Of a stretch of DNA of 64,000 nt, positions 1-11,882 are shown one piece after another (the stretch's first letter is position 1; each line of letters begins with the position of its first letter). This DNA comes from Paraphysoderma sedebokerense. Its lineage: Eukaryota > Blastocladiomycota > Physodermatomycetes > Physodermatales > Physodermataceae. Location: positions 558,001 to 622,000 of the forward strand of contig JAHLJZ010000001.1 in the NCBI GenBank assembly GCA_025602915.1, in the 5' to 3' direction. Below the pieces are notes generated by a model, which did no database searches, was not told the DNA's origin, and was given only the letters and a program-made list of their open reading frames with translations. The translations under genes were made by a program, and so were the position numbers.

Positions 1-479
1 AAGCCACAGTTACTGCCGTATCGAAGAAGAAGGACACCGATCCAGTTTACTCGGTCGTTTTTAAAGGTTATACAACTGTGCAATTAGTAAAATCGAATGA
101 AATTCGGGAGTTTGATCCAGACCTCGTCGTTCAGGTGAAAAAGAAACGAACATTACCTACCGATGAAGCGAATCAAAATAGAAAGTCGAAGAAAAACTTT
201 CTCGCTAAAAAGCAAAAATTGGCAGCAAAGATCGAAGAGCAAGAAAAGGTGCAACAGAATACTCAGCAGGCTTGGTTAAATTTCGCCGGGGGTAAAGGAA
301 AGAAAAAGATGGGTGCCAGCAGTATAAAACCGGTGCCGATATTGAAGAAGAAGAGTATGTTTGCTACTCCTGATAATCCAGAGGGGAAAGTCGGGGTCGT
401 CGGTAGTGGTAAAGGGATGACACAATTTGGTAATCGTGGAAAGCATCAGTTCGATACTTCAAACGCTGATGAGGATTAA
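1..479 (+). CDS. SMNDC1: SPF30/SMNDC1-like splicing factor, C-terminal part (5' end outside window)
   Basis: Reading frame 3 runs from the window edge to a TAA at 477-479. The first ~35 residues look like the second half of a Tudor domain (a YSVVFKGY-type strand, compare ITFAGYGN in human SMNDC1). A Lys/Gln-rich linker follows, then a tryptophan-containing helix (AWLNF). The tail has the family's hallmark motif order: a KKKSMFATP block, GKVGV, and a KGMTQF-like segment, matching KRSIFASP / GKVGVGT / KPMTQY in human SPF30. SPF30 is a U2 snRNP-associated factor needed to bring the U4/U6.U5 tri-snRNP into the spliceosome; its Tudor domain binds dimethyl-arginine tails. The N-terminal half lies upstream of base 1. 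Family assignment is good; paralogous SMN itself is less likely because of the C-terminal block. Confidence 0.85.
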   Translation, partial: ATVTAVSKKKDTDPVYSVVFKGYTTVQLVKSNEIREFDPDLVVQVKKKRTLPTDEANQNRKSKKNFLAKKQKLAAKIEEQEKVQQNTQQAWLNFAGGKGKKKMGASSIKPVPILKKKSMFATPDNPEGKVGVVGSGKGMTQFGNRGKHQFDTSNADED

Positions 480-877
480 TGATGGTCCCTTGGAGGTATT
501 ATTATCATCTTTCGCTTCCAACAAGACATTATTCTGAACAATATTGTCTGTGGTGATAGGGAATTGGTCTCTCTTCAGCCGATGCCTCATTTTTCATTAT
601 ACCAACAAAGTTACGGACCGATTCAAATGTGGCATTGTTCTTGAAGTGACTACGTGGGGAACTCTTTGTAGATAAACATAAAATAACTGTGTTTTGTATT
701 TATACTGGAAAAATTATGCATGGTGTTGACATCATAACGAGAAATCTCAATAATGAATAAACTCGTATCCTTGTCCGGCGTTTTATTTGCTTGGAACGTG
801 CATTCGATCAATAAATACGCATTTCCTCACAGTCTCTCTCGTCTGAGCAGTTCATCTCCACAACCACATTGACCAAC
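480..877. other. Intergenic, 3' UTR of SPF30 and promoter of CEP135
   Basis: About 400 bases between two co-directional genes. I see no ORF with family resemblance and no structured RNA. The region should hold the SPF30 3' end and the CEP135 promoter. Confidence 0.6.
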
Positions 878-3800
878 ATGGTTGTTCCGGAGCCGGTGCA
901 AGAGCAGTACCGTCTGCTTCGACAGCGGCTCGATCAATTGGAATATAGAGATCCATTTCGACCAGACTCTATGCGATTGATTCAGAAACTACTGTCCGAC
1001 CTTATTCAAACTACCGAGAGCTGCAAAAGACTGAAGCTGAGTAAAGATAATCTGATACAGGAAAAGAAATCTTTGGAACAGACGGTATGATATAAACCAA
1101 TACCATATGCTAACCACACATATGCTTCGAAAAGAGAGCCCCAATCTAATTAGATATTTCGCGACTGCGTACATTCGTATTTACCTTGCATCATACACAG
1201 CTAGAGCCATTACGAACTGAAATCTCCCGTTTAACGGCAGAAAACAATCAACTTCATGTTACGATAATCAATGAGACTGATAAACGAGAATCTCAAGCCA
1301 AGAAAACCGCAATCGTCATACGGAAATTGGAAAACGAGATATCAGACTTGAAGTTTTTGAATTCTCAATATTTGAATAGGATACATGCCGAACAGAAACG
1401 AGCTGACGATGAAAGAAAGAGAGTAGAAGATCTATTCAAAAAGTGGGGAATTTGGGCTACCGTCAATGATGGTGAAGGTACTTTGAGGTTTCAACAATCT
1501 GCAGATATGGCATGCGATTGAATGCCTTATGTTATCGTAACTAGGTGTGACGAAAACAAGTGCCAAAGTGGATAAACTTTTCCAAAGATTGCAGAAATTA
1601 GATATGGAAACTGGTCTGGGTATGCCTAAATGATTGCCTTAACCTGGTCGCCCCGACTCTGTTAACCTGATTATGACGATGATTGCTAGAACCAATGTCA
1701 CCGCCGCATGATACAATTCGATTGCCAGAACCCCATATGGTTGATATGGTTAAGATAGTTGAAGCAAAAGTGGATATTCTGGAAAAAGAAAAGGAAGAAT
1801 TGCTTCTTCGTGCAACTGATTTTGAATCTGAGGTAACCCATACTGTCTCATATATCTACCCAGGTCAACATGATTTTTCAACATTTAATTTAGATACAAC
1901 TTTATCGTGAACAAATAACAAATCGAGAGCAAGAAATCGCAAGGTTAGGTGCTTTACTTGAAACCAGTCGAGCTCAGTCTTTCGTTACCGGCGGCGTGTC
2001 AGGGATCACTTCCGCAAAGAATTCGAGGGTGGAACAATTAGAAATGCAAGTGGAGTATCTGCAAGAGCATGTTCAAAGTCTCGAAAGCGTATGTATTTTA
2101 GTGATGTATAGGAGATTGCTCCAGGATACAAGTGTACTCAAAAAAATTTGCGTTTTAGGATTTATCTCAAGCTGCAAATAAACGAAATGATAAAATGGAG
2201 GAGCTAGAGAGGCAAAAGCACAACATCGAAATGGAACTAGAGAACGCAAAGGAAAAGAATGCAAAATTGATAAAAAGTTTGGAACGGCTTGAGAAAACCA
2301 TCAACTCCTTGCGAGGTAAAGGTTCGCCTTCAAAAGTTGCTTCTTCGCCAGATGTGTCCACATCAGGGCAAAAAAGTCGCAGCGTTAAGGTTCGTATAAT
2401 CATCAAGCTTGGCAAGATTATATTTTTGTGCAAAGCCTGATGAAACTCTTCGTAGATACAAAGTTCGGTCAATCCGGAAGTCAGCGGGCTCGTAGATGAC
2501 TTGCAAGAAGAGCTTGCGACTATGGAAGAATTGCTCCACACGACAACAGATCAGCACACTCTTCTAAAAACCGATTTTGACAGTAAGTTAGATATTATCG
2601 GCGTAAAGAATTCAATTTTTAACAAACATACAATAGAAATTCATCAAGAAAATGCGAAACTACATGATGAACTCCGCCAGCTTCGGGAGACGATATCATC
2701 ACTTCAGAATCAAACTCTCGGATCGAATGCCCCATCAACTGCCTCCGCTTCTCTGACAACCACAACGAATCTGGACTCGGACGTCAATCAATTAAAAACT
2801 AAGCTTCAATCCTTGGAAACCACAAAATGGACTTTAGAAAGTGAAGTCAAATCTCTTCGGCAGAAGGTTTGTCAAACCCATCTAATAATTGAAAACCGGC
2901 ATTCGAATCCATAACCCTTTTTGCGCATTTTTGGATTATAGTTGGAACAAGCCCTAAAGCACACGCAGGATTTAGAATCCAGTCAGTCAACTGTACAAAA
3001 CATGCACCGTGACTTGAAGGAAAGCAAAGGTGAAATCCACATGTGGGTTGATAAAGTTCAAGAAATGGAAAAAGAACGACAAAAGGTAAGCTGTAGCAAT
3101 TTGATCTAATTAGTGGACTCTAATGACCGATCTATTTTTTTGTAGTTATTGACGGCACAGCGCTCAATCGAAGCAAAGCTTCAAGATATGACGAGGTAAA
3201 CACGCCCACCTTGTTTGGCATAGTATGCGATCTCTGTATTGACTGTTGCCCATAATTGTAGAGAAAGGAACGATTTGTTGCAATCACTTCAGCAATTTGA
3301 TTCGCAGCTGAAAACTTTCCAGGACCAAATTGTAGACATCACTCGCGATCGTGATAATTTCCAGGCCTTATATAAACAGGTATATTGAATTAGTTTTTTT
3401 TTTCAACTCTTCCTTTTGAATCTAATGATTCTATATTTCATTAGGTCACCAAGGAAATTCAGTCATTGCGGGACAAACGTCCGTCACCAGCAAAGTCGTC
3501 ACCTCAATCGTCAAGGATACCTCGTTCAAGTTCCTCGGGAACCGCTGATAAAAAGCGAATTGGAGAACTCACAGAGGAGCTGGCCAATTTGCAGGATGAA
3601 GTGAACGATTTAAAATCTGATCGTGACAGAATTGTGTCCGAAAAAGACTCGTTACAACAACAACTCGATGAAATAATTAATCAACCGCAGTCTCAACCAA
3701 ACGAGATTGACTTGGAAGAACAACGGGGTGGTCTCGAGAAGAAATACGCCGAGAAACTCAAGTCACTTGAAAACGAAAGAGATGGGCAAGCTCTTCTCTT

Positions 3801-6800
3801 TGTTCCGTACGCTTTAGATGTTGGGAATAACATCTCGAAAATAGGCTTAAAATGAGTCAGTTGACTTCTATCCACGATCTCAATATGGCGAAAGAAAAAT
3901 TGAATCAATTAGACCGTCAGTTATTTGAAAAGACAGAGGAACTGAATCGACGGGAAAAAGTCATTGAACAAATGAAGGATCGATTAACCAAGTCTGAGCA
4001 AGAAAAGGTAGAAATGGTATGTCTGTTATCAATATGTCCTTTCGTCATAAAGCAGATATTGATTTAGCAACGGTTTGACATTGAAGTCTCATAAGCTCAC
4101 TTCAACCACCACCGAAGTTGAGACTCTACGAAAACAATGCGAAAATCTGGAAGCACAAATAACGCATTCCCAGAACGAACAGAAAACATCATCGAAAACT
4201 GTGCAGGAACAAAAGGAAGCTATAACAGAAATGGAACATGAAAAAGAAGGACTGAATAAAGACTTGCTGGACCGACAACGCAAAATCGAAGAACTTCAAG
4301 GTACTTCTTCCCTTTGTGCACAATTTTTATGTAAAAGTAACTGACCCAATCATGCTACCAGGCCGTTTGCAACAGTTGAAAACGGAATCCAAAAAAGCAC
4401 ATGCCGATCTTTCCGCCTCAAGCGAACAAATTGACGTATTGAATCATCACTTGTCTCTTAGGGAAAAGGATCTTAAACAGTTACACAAAGAATACTCAAA
4501 TATGACTGCAGACCGGGATCGTTGGATTAGCGATTGTCAAGTGAGTTGGCGTTTTCTAGTTCTGCTCGTGAGCTGTACAGTAATCTTTTAAATTTTGAAA
4601 CACAAGCGAGCTGAAGAAGAAATCAGGAATGTCACTGTGGATTTATCTACTGTCACCAAAGAGAATCAAATTCTGAATGGGGAAATTGCTGAGGTAGAAT
4701 TGTTTGATTTAACCCTTATACCGTTTCTGCTTGCCTTAAGAGGCTGACAATGTTCAATTTTCCTTTCAAAGCTTGGTCAAGAACGTGATGACTTGCGTCA
4801 GGCTTTGAATCACGCCGAACAACAGATTTCTTATCTAAATGAAATAGTGCAATCGAAAGAGCAAGAACGTGATCAACTGTTATCTTCATATCGAAAATTG
4901 ATCGTCGAACACGACAAGCTCGAAGGTAGCTTAAATAGTACGACCGACGAAACAGGTAATCTCCGAATGGAGTGTTTAGTCAAAGATAAAAAAATCGAGC
5001 AACTTGAGAAAACATTGGAAGATGCTATTGGAGAAGCAAAGCAGTTGAGAGTCGATTTAACAACTTCTGAAAAACAGTGCAGTCGTAAGTATTCTTCTGA
5101 CGGCGTGAGGTATTTAATGGACTTATTGATTTACCGCCGCTCTTTTAAAGACCTTACCAGAACACTAGCGACGGTGGAAAGAGACTTGCGAGCGACTGAA
5201 ATCGATAAAACGAAGTTACTTCGTGAGATTGCGTCTTCAAAAGAAATGTCGCTTAATCTGGATAAATCGAAGGGCAGTTTACAGAAACAAGTAACCAATT
5301 TGTCAATGGAGGTTGAACGATTAAAGAATGAATTGAAGAACGCAGAGATCGAGAAGGGTATCATATTGAAGCGACTAAATAACCAGGTTGGGAACATTCT
5401 CATAGGTTGATTTGATAAATGGGCTGAACTGACGATAGTATACAGGAGTCAAAGTCTGATCAGCTCGAGACATTCGTTTCCACGGAACGAGCGAAAAAGA
5501 CATCAGAAAGTCCAGGAAAGGTTAGTGCCATATTCTGTCCCTTTGTCTCGTTAAATAACATCTAATATTAACAACTTTTCGGTTTTCAGGATGTAAAGAA
5601 GACTTCACTTGTATCTGAAGCGCGACCCTCTTCGCGTACAGGCACATCGATTACTTCACTATTGTCAGAAATAAAATCGCATGTCGAAGATAAACAGAAG
5701 CTTCAGCGTAAAATCGATGAGTTGGAGGGTCTTCTTTTGGAGTGTAGACAAGGTTCATTTTCTTTTACCTAAAATACAAATCATATGATCGTATTAATTT
5801 AGGGATATGTTGATCAATCCTCAGATTTGCACGAGACTCGTGATAAAGTGGAATCACTCTCCCAAGCTATAGAGAGTCATAAAGCAAAAATACAAGAAAA
5901 AGACAAGATGATTAATGAATTATTGTCGGAAAAGCAGGTTTGTTCCCTTCGGTTTGAAATTGTAGCGTCGTACAGATAACTGAACTTTTCCGGATTCGTT
6001 TGATAATTAGTCCGATACGACTGATGAGTCTATATCTTCGAGAGGCGACAAAAGTGCTTTTGAGAAGAAAATTATGTCCGAGTTAAAAGAAACCAAACGC
6101 CAGTTGAAACGCTACGAAGTACGTTCGGTTTTTGATACTTACATTTTGCTATTTTGATTCTCTATTGTTAACGCAGTTGCTGTATCGACGAAAATAGGAA
6201 CAAATTGCCAAACGTTACAAGAACAAAAATCACGTCGCGTCAGATACTTTAAACGACGTTGATTCTGATTTGGAATCCACAGACAGCGTGACCAAAGGTA
6301 TGACAGACGTGACCCTATTGATTCAATCAATATAGCGTATTCTGAAACTGATTATCTAGATCTTGTATCAAAATGGAAAGCCCAAAATGAAGCGATGAAG
6401 TAAGTTCACCGTTGCTCTCGTGTTCTTTTTCCTCACAGTTCTGTTGACCCATTTTTCTATACTACGTAAAGACGTGAATTCCAAAGCAGTTCAAACCCTC
6501 TTCCCATCGCTACCCCAAAAAACATACTTTCCGATGCAAAACGAAAAGAATTAGAAGCAGAGAACAAAAGGTTAATGGAAACTATCATTCAAGTACGTTT
6601 TCTTACTCTTTCCCATGACCGCACCAATACTCTCAAACGAACTCATTATCTTCTTTCCTTTTACTCTCGTCGTCACGTTGCTTCTCATTTATAACCTTAA
6701 ACCAGGTAAAAGAAGATTTACTAAACAGTAATACAACCACAACCACCAATACGAGTACACCAACTGGTACTTCCGGAATGTCAAGTCTATCTGGTATTCT

Positions 6801-6993
6801 CTCCAATTCTCGATCTCGATCTGGAAAGTCGGATTCACGAAATTCAGGTACTTCCGGTTCTGGTTCCGGATCGGGATCAGGATCGGACGGATCAAACTCG
6901 AATTCAAATGTGAGTGAAGAAATTGAGGGTAGTACGATTGCTACACCTTCTTTTCTGAAATCAATGTCTAATTCACAGAGGTCAATGGGATAA
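878..6993 (+). CDS. CEP135: CEP135/BLD10-like centriole cartwheel protein, about 20 exons
   Basis: Start ATG is at 878; the frame could open three codons upstream only with a TTG. The N-terminus (YRLLRQRLDQLEYRDPF, then LIQKLLSDLIQTTES) closely follows human CEP135 (IRKRLDQLGYRQ, LVEKLFSDLVHTTES). The next exon carries the conserved ISDLKFLNSQYLNRI segment, compare TADLKFLNNQYAHKL. The rest, over 1,500 residues across many exons, is almost continuous coiled coil. The last exon is a Ser/Gly-rich low-complexity tail ending at TAA 6991-6993. Introns are 50-90 nt with GTATGT/GTAAGT-type donors. CEP135/BLD10 links the cartwheel to centriole microtubules and is tied to organisms that build centrioles or flagella. 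Exact joins of some middle exons (for example 3070-3290 and 5400-6130) are approximate. Confidence 0.88.
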
Positions 6994-7644
6994 TCACTTT
7001 TGTGGGGTATCAAGTTTCGGGTAGCCCAAAGATGAGCGATACGAAAGATGTTGTAACTTGATTTTGTGATGCGAGGTTTATTGTGTTGTATGATTTATAA
7101 ACAGTGGATGGTGATGAGTGGTTTTATGTAAATGATTTCTAGTTGATGTAAATATGTTTTTATGATGTCTCATTATTTGTTGCAGATAAATAGAGCAATT
7201 CTTTCAATAGTGCTATTGAAACTACACATTTCAAGAACGATAGTCAATGTTCCAAGGATCAAGCGAATACCGGTGGTGAAAAGAAATTGTCGTGATATTT
7301 AAAAATAAGAATGACTACAACATTTTAATTATACTGTATCCTTCAAACGATACATGCTCGGTTGTCTATAAATCAGTTAATCATACAAGTTACTATCTAC
7401 TATCTAGAGTTCTAACAAAATATAACAAAATCGATGATGAAACATCGTCTGGATAATAATACAGTTGCAGAGGACAGTAATAACAACAATGTCATAAATA
7501 ATTCGACTAAAATGTGTCATATAGGTTACAATATGCTTCAATAATATTCAGTAAGAAAATGAACAGACAGGGGAAAATAAACCAGTTCAAATAATTAAAT
7601 CAGTGATATTTATGCGAGTAATCAATCATTATATCAGTAAGAAT
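6994..7644. other. AT-rich intergenic region between convergent genes
   Basis: About 650 bases holding the 3' ends of CEP135 (+) and the Sec7 gene (-). It is AT-rich with only short chance ORFs. I see no RNA gene or repeat. Confidence 0.6.
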
Positions 7645-10026
7645 TTAAGGTGAGTTGGAATGGTTTTGGGTTCGTTTCCAGTTTGCGGCGATTTTGACTT
7701 TAGTAAAAACGGATTTCAAGCCTTTTCTGAGATTTTTAATTTTTTCTCCGGCTCCTGGTTTCTGGAATGAGTCCATTTCCGAGGTGTGTTTCGACATTGT
7801 TCGCGAGAGGGAGATGGGTGGAGGTGGAGATACAAGAGTGGATTGCGACGGCGAAGTTGCCATCGATGGGCTAAGTACGGGATTACGAACAGAGAAGGAC
7901 GTTTTTGCTGTATTTTCAGTGGCCGCCAATTCTGCAGTCGATTCGGATACAATGCCTTCCGACTGATTATTAACATCAACCTCCATTGGCGCGGTGGAGG
8001 TTTCTTGACTGGGTTCAATACTATGTTGATCAGCCGAAACATCGGCCGCTGTGGCACTGTGCGTAGACCGAGTGGCATCATCAATCTCCATATCCTTTGG
8101 TGTAACCTCCAAATCAATATCCTTTTCGTCAAATCGCTCCATGGATTTCATGAATTTAGAGCCAATCTTCAAGTCAACGGTTTTTTCTCCATGAATCTCT
8201 CCGTCGCTAAGTTCGTTAGATGCCCGGTCAAATGAATCCACATCTTCATCTTCTTCTGCTGACTCGTCAATTCTTCCACCGGTCCACTGTTGCTTTGATT
8301 GTTCAAAATTCTCACGCTTCAATTTGAGCTCCTTCTCATGATGCTGAAAGTACTTGTACAGATCAAAGAATTCGTCTCCGGCGTCGAGAGGCTGCAGTGG
8401 TCGTTCACGGATATCAACATAAATAAGCTAATTATATTATTACAGATTTGTCCAATCATTGAAAGTTAGCAAGTTGGCACCGAATAAGCAGGAAAACGAT
8501 CAATCCCATCATACCTTAAGAAACATATCAATGTTCTTTTTGGAATTCAAAGATTCCTCTATAGCAATATTCCGTTTAGCCATGACTTCATGAAGGCCGT
8601 GAACTGTAGTTTTGACAAAATCTCGCTTTCGTGCCTTTCGAACTTTGGAGTGATACATATCATTATTCAACTGAATGATAGCGAGCGTCAAGATGTGTAT
8701 AGCCTCTGTTAAGGATCAAAAACGATTCACCATGAGTCAGTACTGTTCAATCGGAAATGTGGAGACGCTGCATGCCCCTCATACCTTGATTCCAAAATGC
8801 GCCTTGCAAACGATGCAAATCAACATTTGTCTTATTCTGATTCCACCATTGGGATGCAAATGATTCAGTAATGCGATATATGCGATCAGTGTCCGCCGGA
8901 AGATTGAAGTTCAACATGAATACCCGAAGGGATGCATCTAGGGTGAGGTGTCGGAAGTCAAACTGTTGGGCGTATCGACTGAGCGTCAAGCGAGAGAATG
9001 GAGACCTAATGTGAAGGGAAGAAGAAAGCAAGCAGGCGATTAGTCACTGGTCTGATGAAGCGAAACTAGAGCGGAGTCTCAATATCTTTATCATTTCTAA
9101 ACTTACCCGCTTCCCAGGAATTTCCCAACCATATTTTTCGAAAGACCGCCCTTTTCAGTTTGATTCAATAGAAATTTAGCGACCTGATCAGCACAATGGA
9201 GTTTCCATTGCTCCCAGTCGCTGACATGATCTGGTTTTTTCTCGGGGTTGTCGATTACCCCATTGTCAATTAAATATTTCAAACCGTAATCGTGGGCGAC
9301 GTTGAAGTATTTCTTTCCCTGTAATGTAGCCTCTTCAAGCTCGATTTCCTTCAATCGGCCAGCAAGGTAGGGAGGTAGGCCCGAAGTCTTTTTGGGGGAG
9401 GAGGAAAATTGTCGAGAGGACCGTTTCTTGTAATTCAACTGCGTCTGAGCTTTCAAGGAAGCTCTTGAAAGTCGTCTTAGCAGGGTCTTTTTCGATGCCA
9501 ATAGGGACGAAAGGTGGTCGGGAGTAACTTCGTTCAACAATTTATGGCGGAGGACCATAATCCGAAGTTGCTGCGAGGTGAGTATACTGGCCTGCGACAA
9601 TTGCGAGATTGTAGAGGGTGAGTGTCTGAGAGCGGGGTGCATGACGTCGGTGACATTGACTTGCGAGGGTGAGGTAGGTATGTTTGCAGTGAGAACCGGG
9701 GCGGAGACTGAGCGATGTATGCCGTGCTTGGATTCAGGAAGATGGTCCAGTTGATCTTCAAGGGAGCGAACCTGGGAGGAGACTTCTTCGATGCGGGAAT
9801 TGAGGGTCTCTAGCTCCTGCTCGTTCTTTGGGATGGGTATTGAGTTTGAGGAGGAGTTGTTGAGTGATAACTTTGAGTCTTTGAGGGCGGCCGGAGCATC
9901 GATGTCAGACAAATGAGACGACGCCAGTGAGTTTTGATCCGAGTCGAGGGCCGGGGCAGCGGGGGCAGCGACGTCGAGAGCGAGAATAGTCTGCTCTGCG
10001 TCTGCGGGTTGGTGTGGACTGTCCAT
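7645..10026 (-). CDS. Sec7-domain ARF guanine-nucleotide exchange factor, 4 exons
   Basis: Exons on the minus strand: 10026-9107, 9005-~8787, ~8690-~8514 and ~8432-7645, joined in frame. The N-terminal ~230 residues are low complexity with a short coiled coil. A Sec7 domain follows, starting at about residue 240: GLKYLIDNGVI, then VAKFLL, MVGKFLGS, TLDASLRVFMLNFNLP, ITESFASQWW and TLAIIQLNNDMY. These match the canonical GIKYLVENGLL / FLGE / ALRQFLWSFRLPGE / FAIIMLNTDLHN series. The acidic Ser-rich tail ends in a basic helix (KIKNLRKGLKSVFTKVK). Sec7 domains catalyse GDP/GTP exchange on ARF GTPases in vesicle traffic. The usual catalytic glutamate after FRLPG is an aspartate here (NLPADTDRI). 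The domain order does not let me choose among fungal Syt1-, Yel1- or IQSEC/PSD-like subfamilies. Confidence 0.85.
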
Positions 10027-10780
10027 GGGCTATACTTATATCAAGATAGAATGATATGAATGATAATGATATAAATTAAAGAGAGGGAATGCGGAGAGGG
10101 AATCCTAGGGAATCAAACGAATTCTTGAGCCGGTTTCACTGCACTGCCCGCCACACAATCAAGCCACGTGGCTGCTGGTGAACCAATGCGGGCCCTGTGA
10201 ACCACATCTCGTCATTATATTACATATATGCATGTGATATATTACATTTATTATTACAATATTATCAATGAACAAGCGTATGCAGACATCTCAACTGCAG
10301 TCAAGGGAACAGAAAAACTCCCGCAACTCTGTGGTGCCCTCTCTCTCACTCTCTTTTAGTTTTCATTCCCTTCGCCCCTTCTCATGGCTGGCTGGCTGGT
10401 CGGCATCTAACCATTGATCGAGAAATCCGATCATCAATGTAATATACCACATCTGTGATCTGATACCGCTCAATCTCCAGCACGGAATTTGCAGACTCTG
10501 CTGGAAACTGATTACAGTAAACTACAGTTTTGTTTTCTGTTATGCAACCGCACGATCTATATTGGCCCTTATTTGAAGTATCAAATTTTAAACTAGTCAT
10601 GGGGCTCAAGGAGCGGCGTGCAACGTGGTCTGCAAACCTGTTATCTGACTATTCTAAAAGTCATTGTACAATGTACATTGAAGAGTGACTTCCAAAGGTA
10701 ACCTAATAGGTAGTATTAGACAAGTCAAAGCGGCTAAAACATAGCTGGGAAATTGATGCATCCTCAATGATGTTATCAAT
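10027..10780. other. Intergenic upstream of the Sec7 gene
   Basis: About 750 bases. The part next to 10026 should be the Sec7 gene promoter. ORFs here look random, and I see nothing that resembles a known gene or RNA. Confidence 0.5.
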
Positions 10781-11135
10781 ATAAACCTAAACATGTTATG
10801 TGGCGTGATTTGAACATTACGTCAGGCACATGCTTAGAAGAACAAGCATCCCTTGTGAGGTCGCCATATTTTGGGGCAATTAATATATCTACTCTATTGC
10901 ACCATGATCGATAGCATATGCATCTATGATATCTTGCCAAACTTCTACTCTTTATACGGTTAATTTTTATCTATTTTTTTTGGCGGTGCTTGTGCTTGTA
11001 TTGCAATATTCAGCCTTGGTCGTCGGTGACTTCCGCCCGTTAATTTCGGTATGGACCTCGGACGCTGAGAACCCATTTTCATGAAAGGCACATTGCCAAC
11101 TTATCTAGAATGAATTTACAGTTGTTAGGTAGCAC
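10781..11135 (+). pseudogene. Duplicated fossil of the RBBP5 promoter and first exon
   Basis: This stretch is a diverged copy of 13532-13890, the promoter and first exon of RBBP5. Matching blocks in the same order are ATAAACCTAAA, CATGCTT..AAGAACA, GCATATGCATCT versus GCATGCATCT, ACCTCGGACGC.GAGA, and an ATG-containing end. At 11110 an ATG opens a six-codon exon (MNLQLL) followed by one G and a GTAGC donor, exactly as at 13866-13889. No downstream RBBP5 exons follow in order, so it looks like a truncated duplicate. An alternative is a second, distal first exon and promoter for RBBP5, which RNA data would show. Confidence 0.7.
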
Positions 11136-11239
11136 ATCATCCGCATTCGAGACCTTGAGATTTGGCCATATTTCATTTCAATCTTATTTCTTAGGAATTA
11201 AATTTATTTTTCATATTCAATCCATAAATTCTATCTTTC

Positions 11240-11310
11240 TATTTTGAGAAACGAAAGAGTTATTTCAGACGATGACTCAGAATATGCGAGATTGGTGAAA
11301 TAAATAGAGA
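11240..11310 (+). pseudogene. Possible relic of the 3' exon of the gene at 11883-13356
   Basis: A block around 11250-11305 aligns with the last exon of the downstream secreted-protein gene at about 13270-13330. Shared strings include GAGA..CGAAA, TTCAGA and CAGAATATGC.AGAT. By eye roughly seven in ten bases agree over about 50 positions. It may be a scrap of an earlier copy of that gene, in line with the neighbouring duplicate of the RBBP5 5' end. The similarity is short and could be chance. Confidence 0.3.
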
Positions 11311-11882
11311 ATATATTTTAACTGTAAGTTTTTTCCTCTTATAGATGTACGTTAATTACTCAACTCTCAGTTTCTGATAGCTCAAACTGACATTTTGAAT
11401 TTCGGTTAAATGGAATTCAGTTTGGGTAAACACATTTGTTGAAACGCCACTTGATTCTATAATTGAAATCGTAGGTTAGACGTAGTACCTACAATACATA
11501 TAAATCGATTACAATAGCGCCCCAAGTGATTTGTACTTCGAAACTTGGCCCCGTTTGGGGTCCTTTCAGGTCGAACATATAATAGGGTCACCTTGTGATT
11601 TCAAATCATACCAGTGAAGCAAATCAGATACCACATTTCAGCTTGAAACAGATGTTGTTTAATGTACTCAATGTGCTCATGATCAAGGGAAGGAAATTCT
11701 GTCAATTTTGAAGGGAGCAACCATGCATTTTTCCTTGGTTTCAAGTGATTATGCCTAGCGTGTGGATAATACTGATAGTTTGGCATCAAATGCGCAGATC
11801 AGGAGACAAAAAAAGGGAGCAATTTACAAAATATTATATATATGTACTATACTCCCAAAAATGCAAATTTGATTAACTTGCA
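11311..11882. other. AT-rich intergenic upstream of secreted-protein gene
   Basis: About 570 AT-rich bases with no recognisable gene. TATA-like runs lie around 11835-11850, some 35-50 bases ahead of the ATG at 11883. Confidence 0.5.

Noticed and set aside
6840-6900. Gly-Ser repeat as a microsatellite or mobile repeat
   Set aside because: It encodes a low-complexity GS tail in frame with the last CEP135 exon.
10382-10609. 75-codon minus-strand frame as a gene
   Set aside because: Starts inside a CT-rich run, has no family resemblance and lies in the gap upstream of the Sec7 gene.
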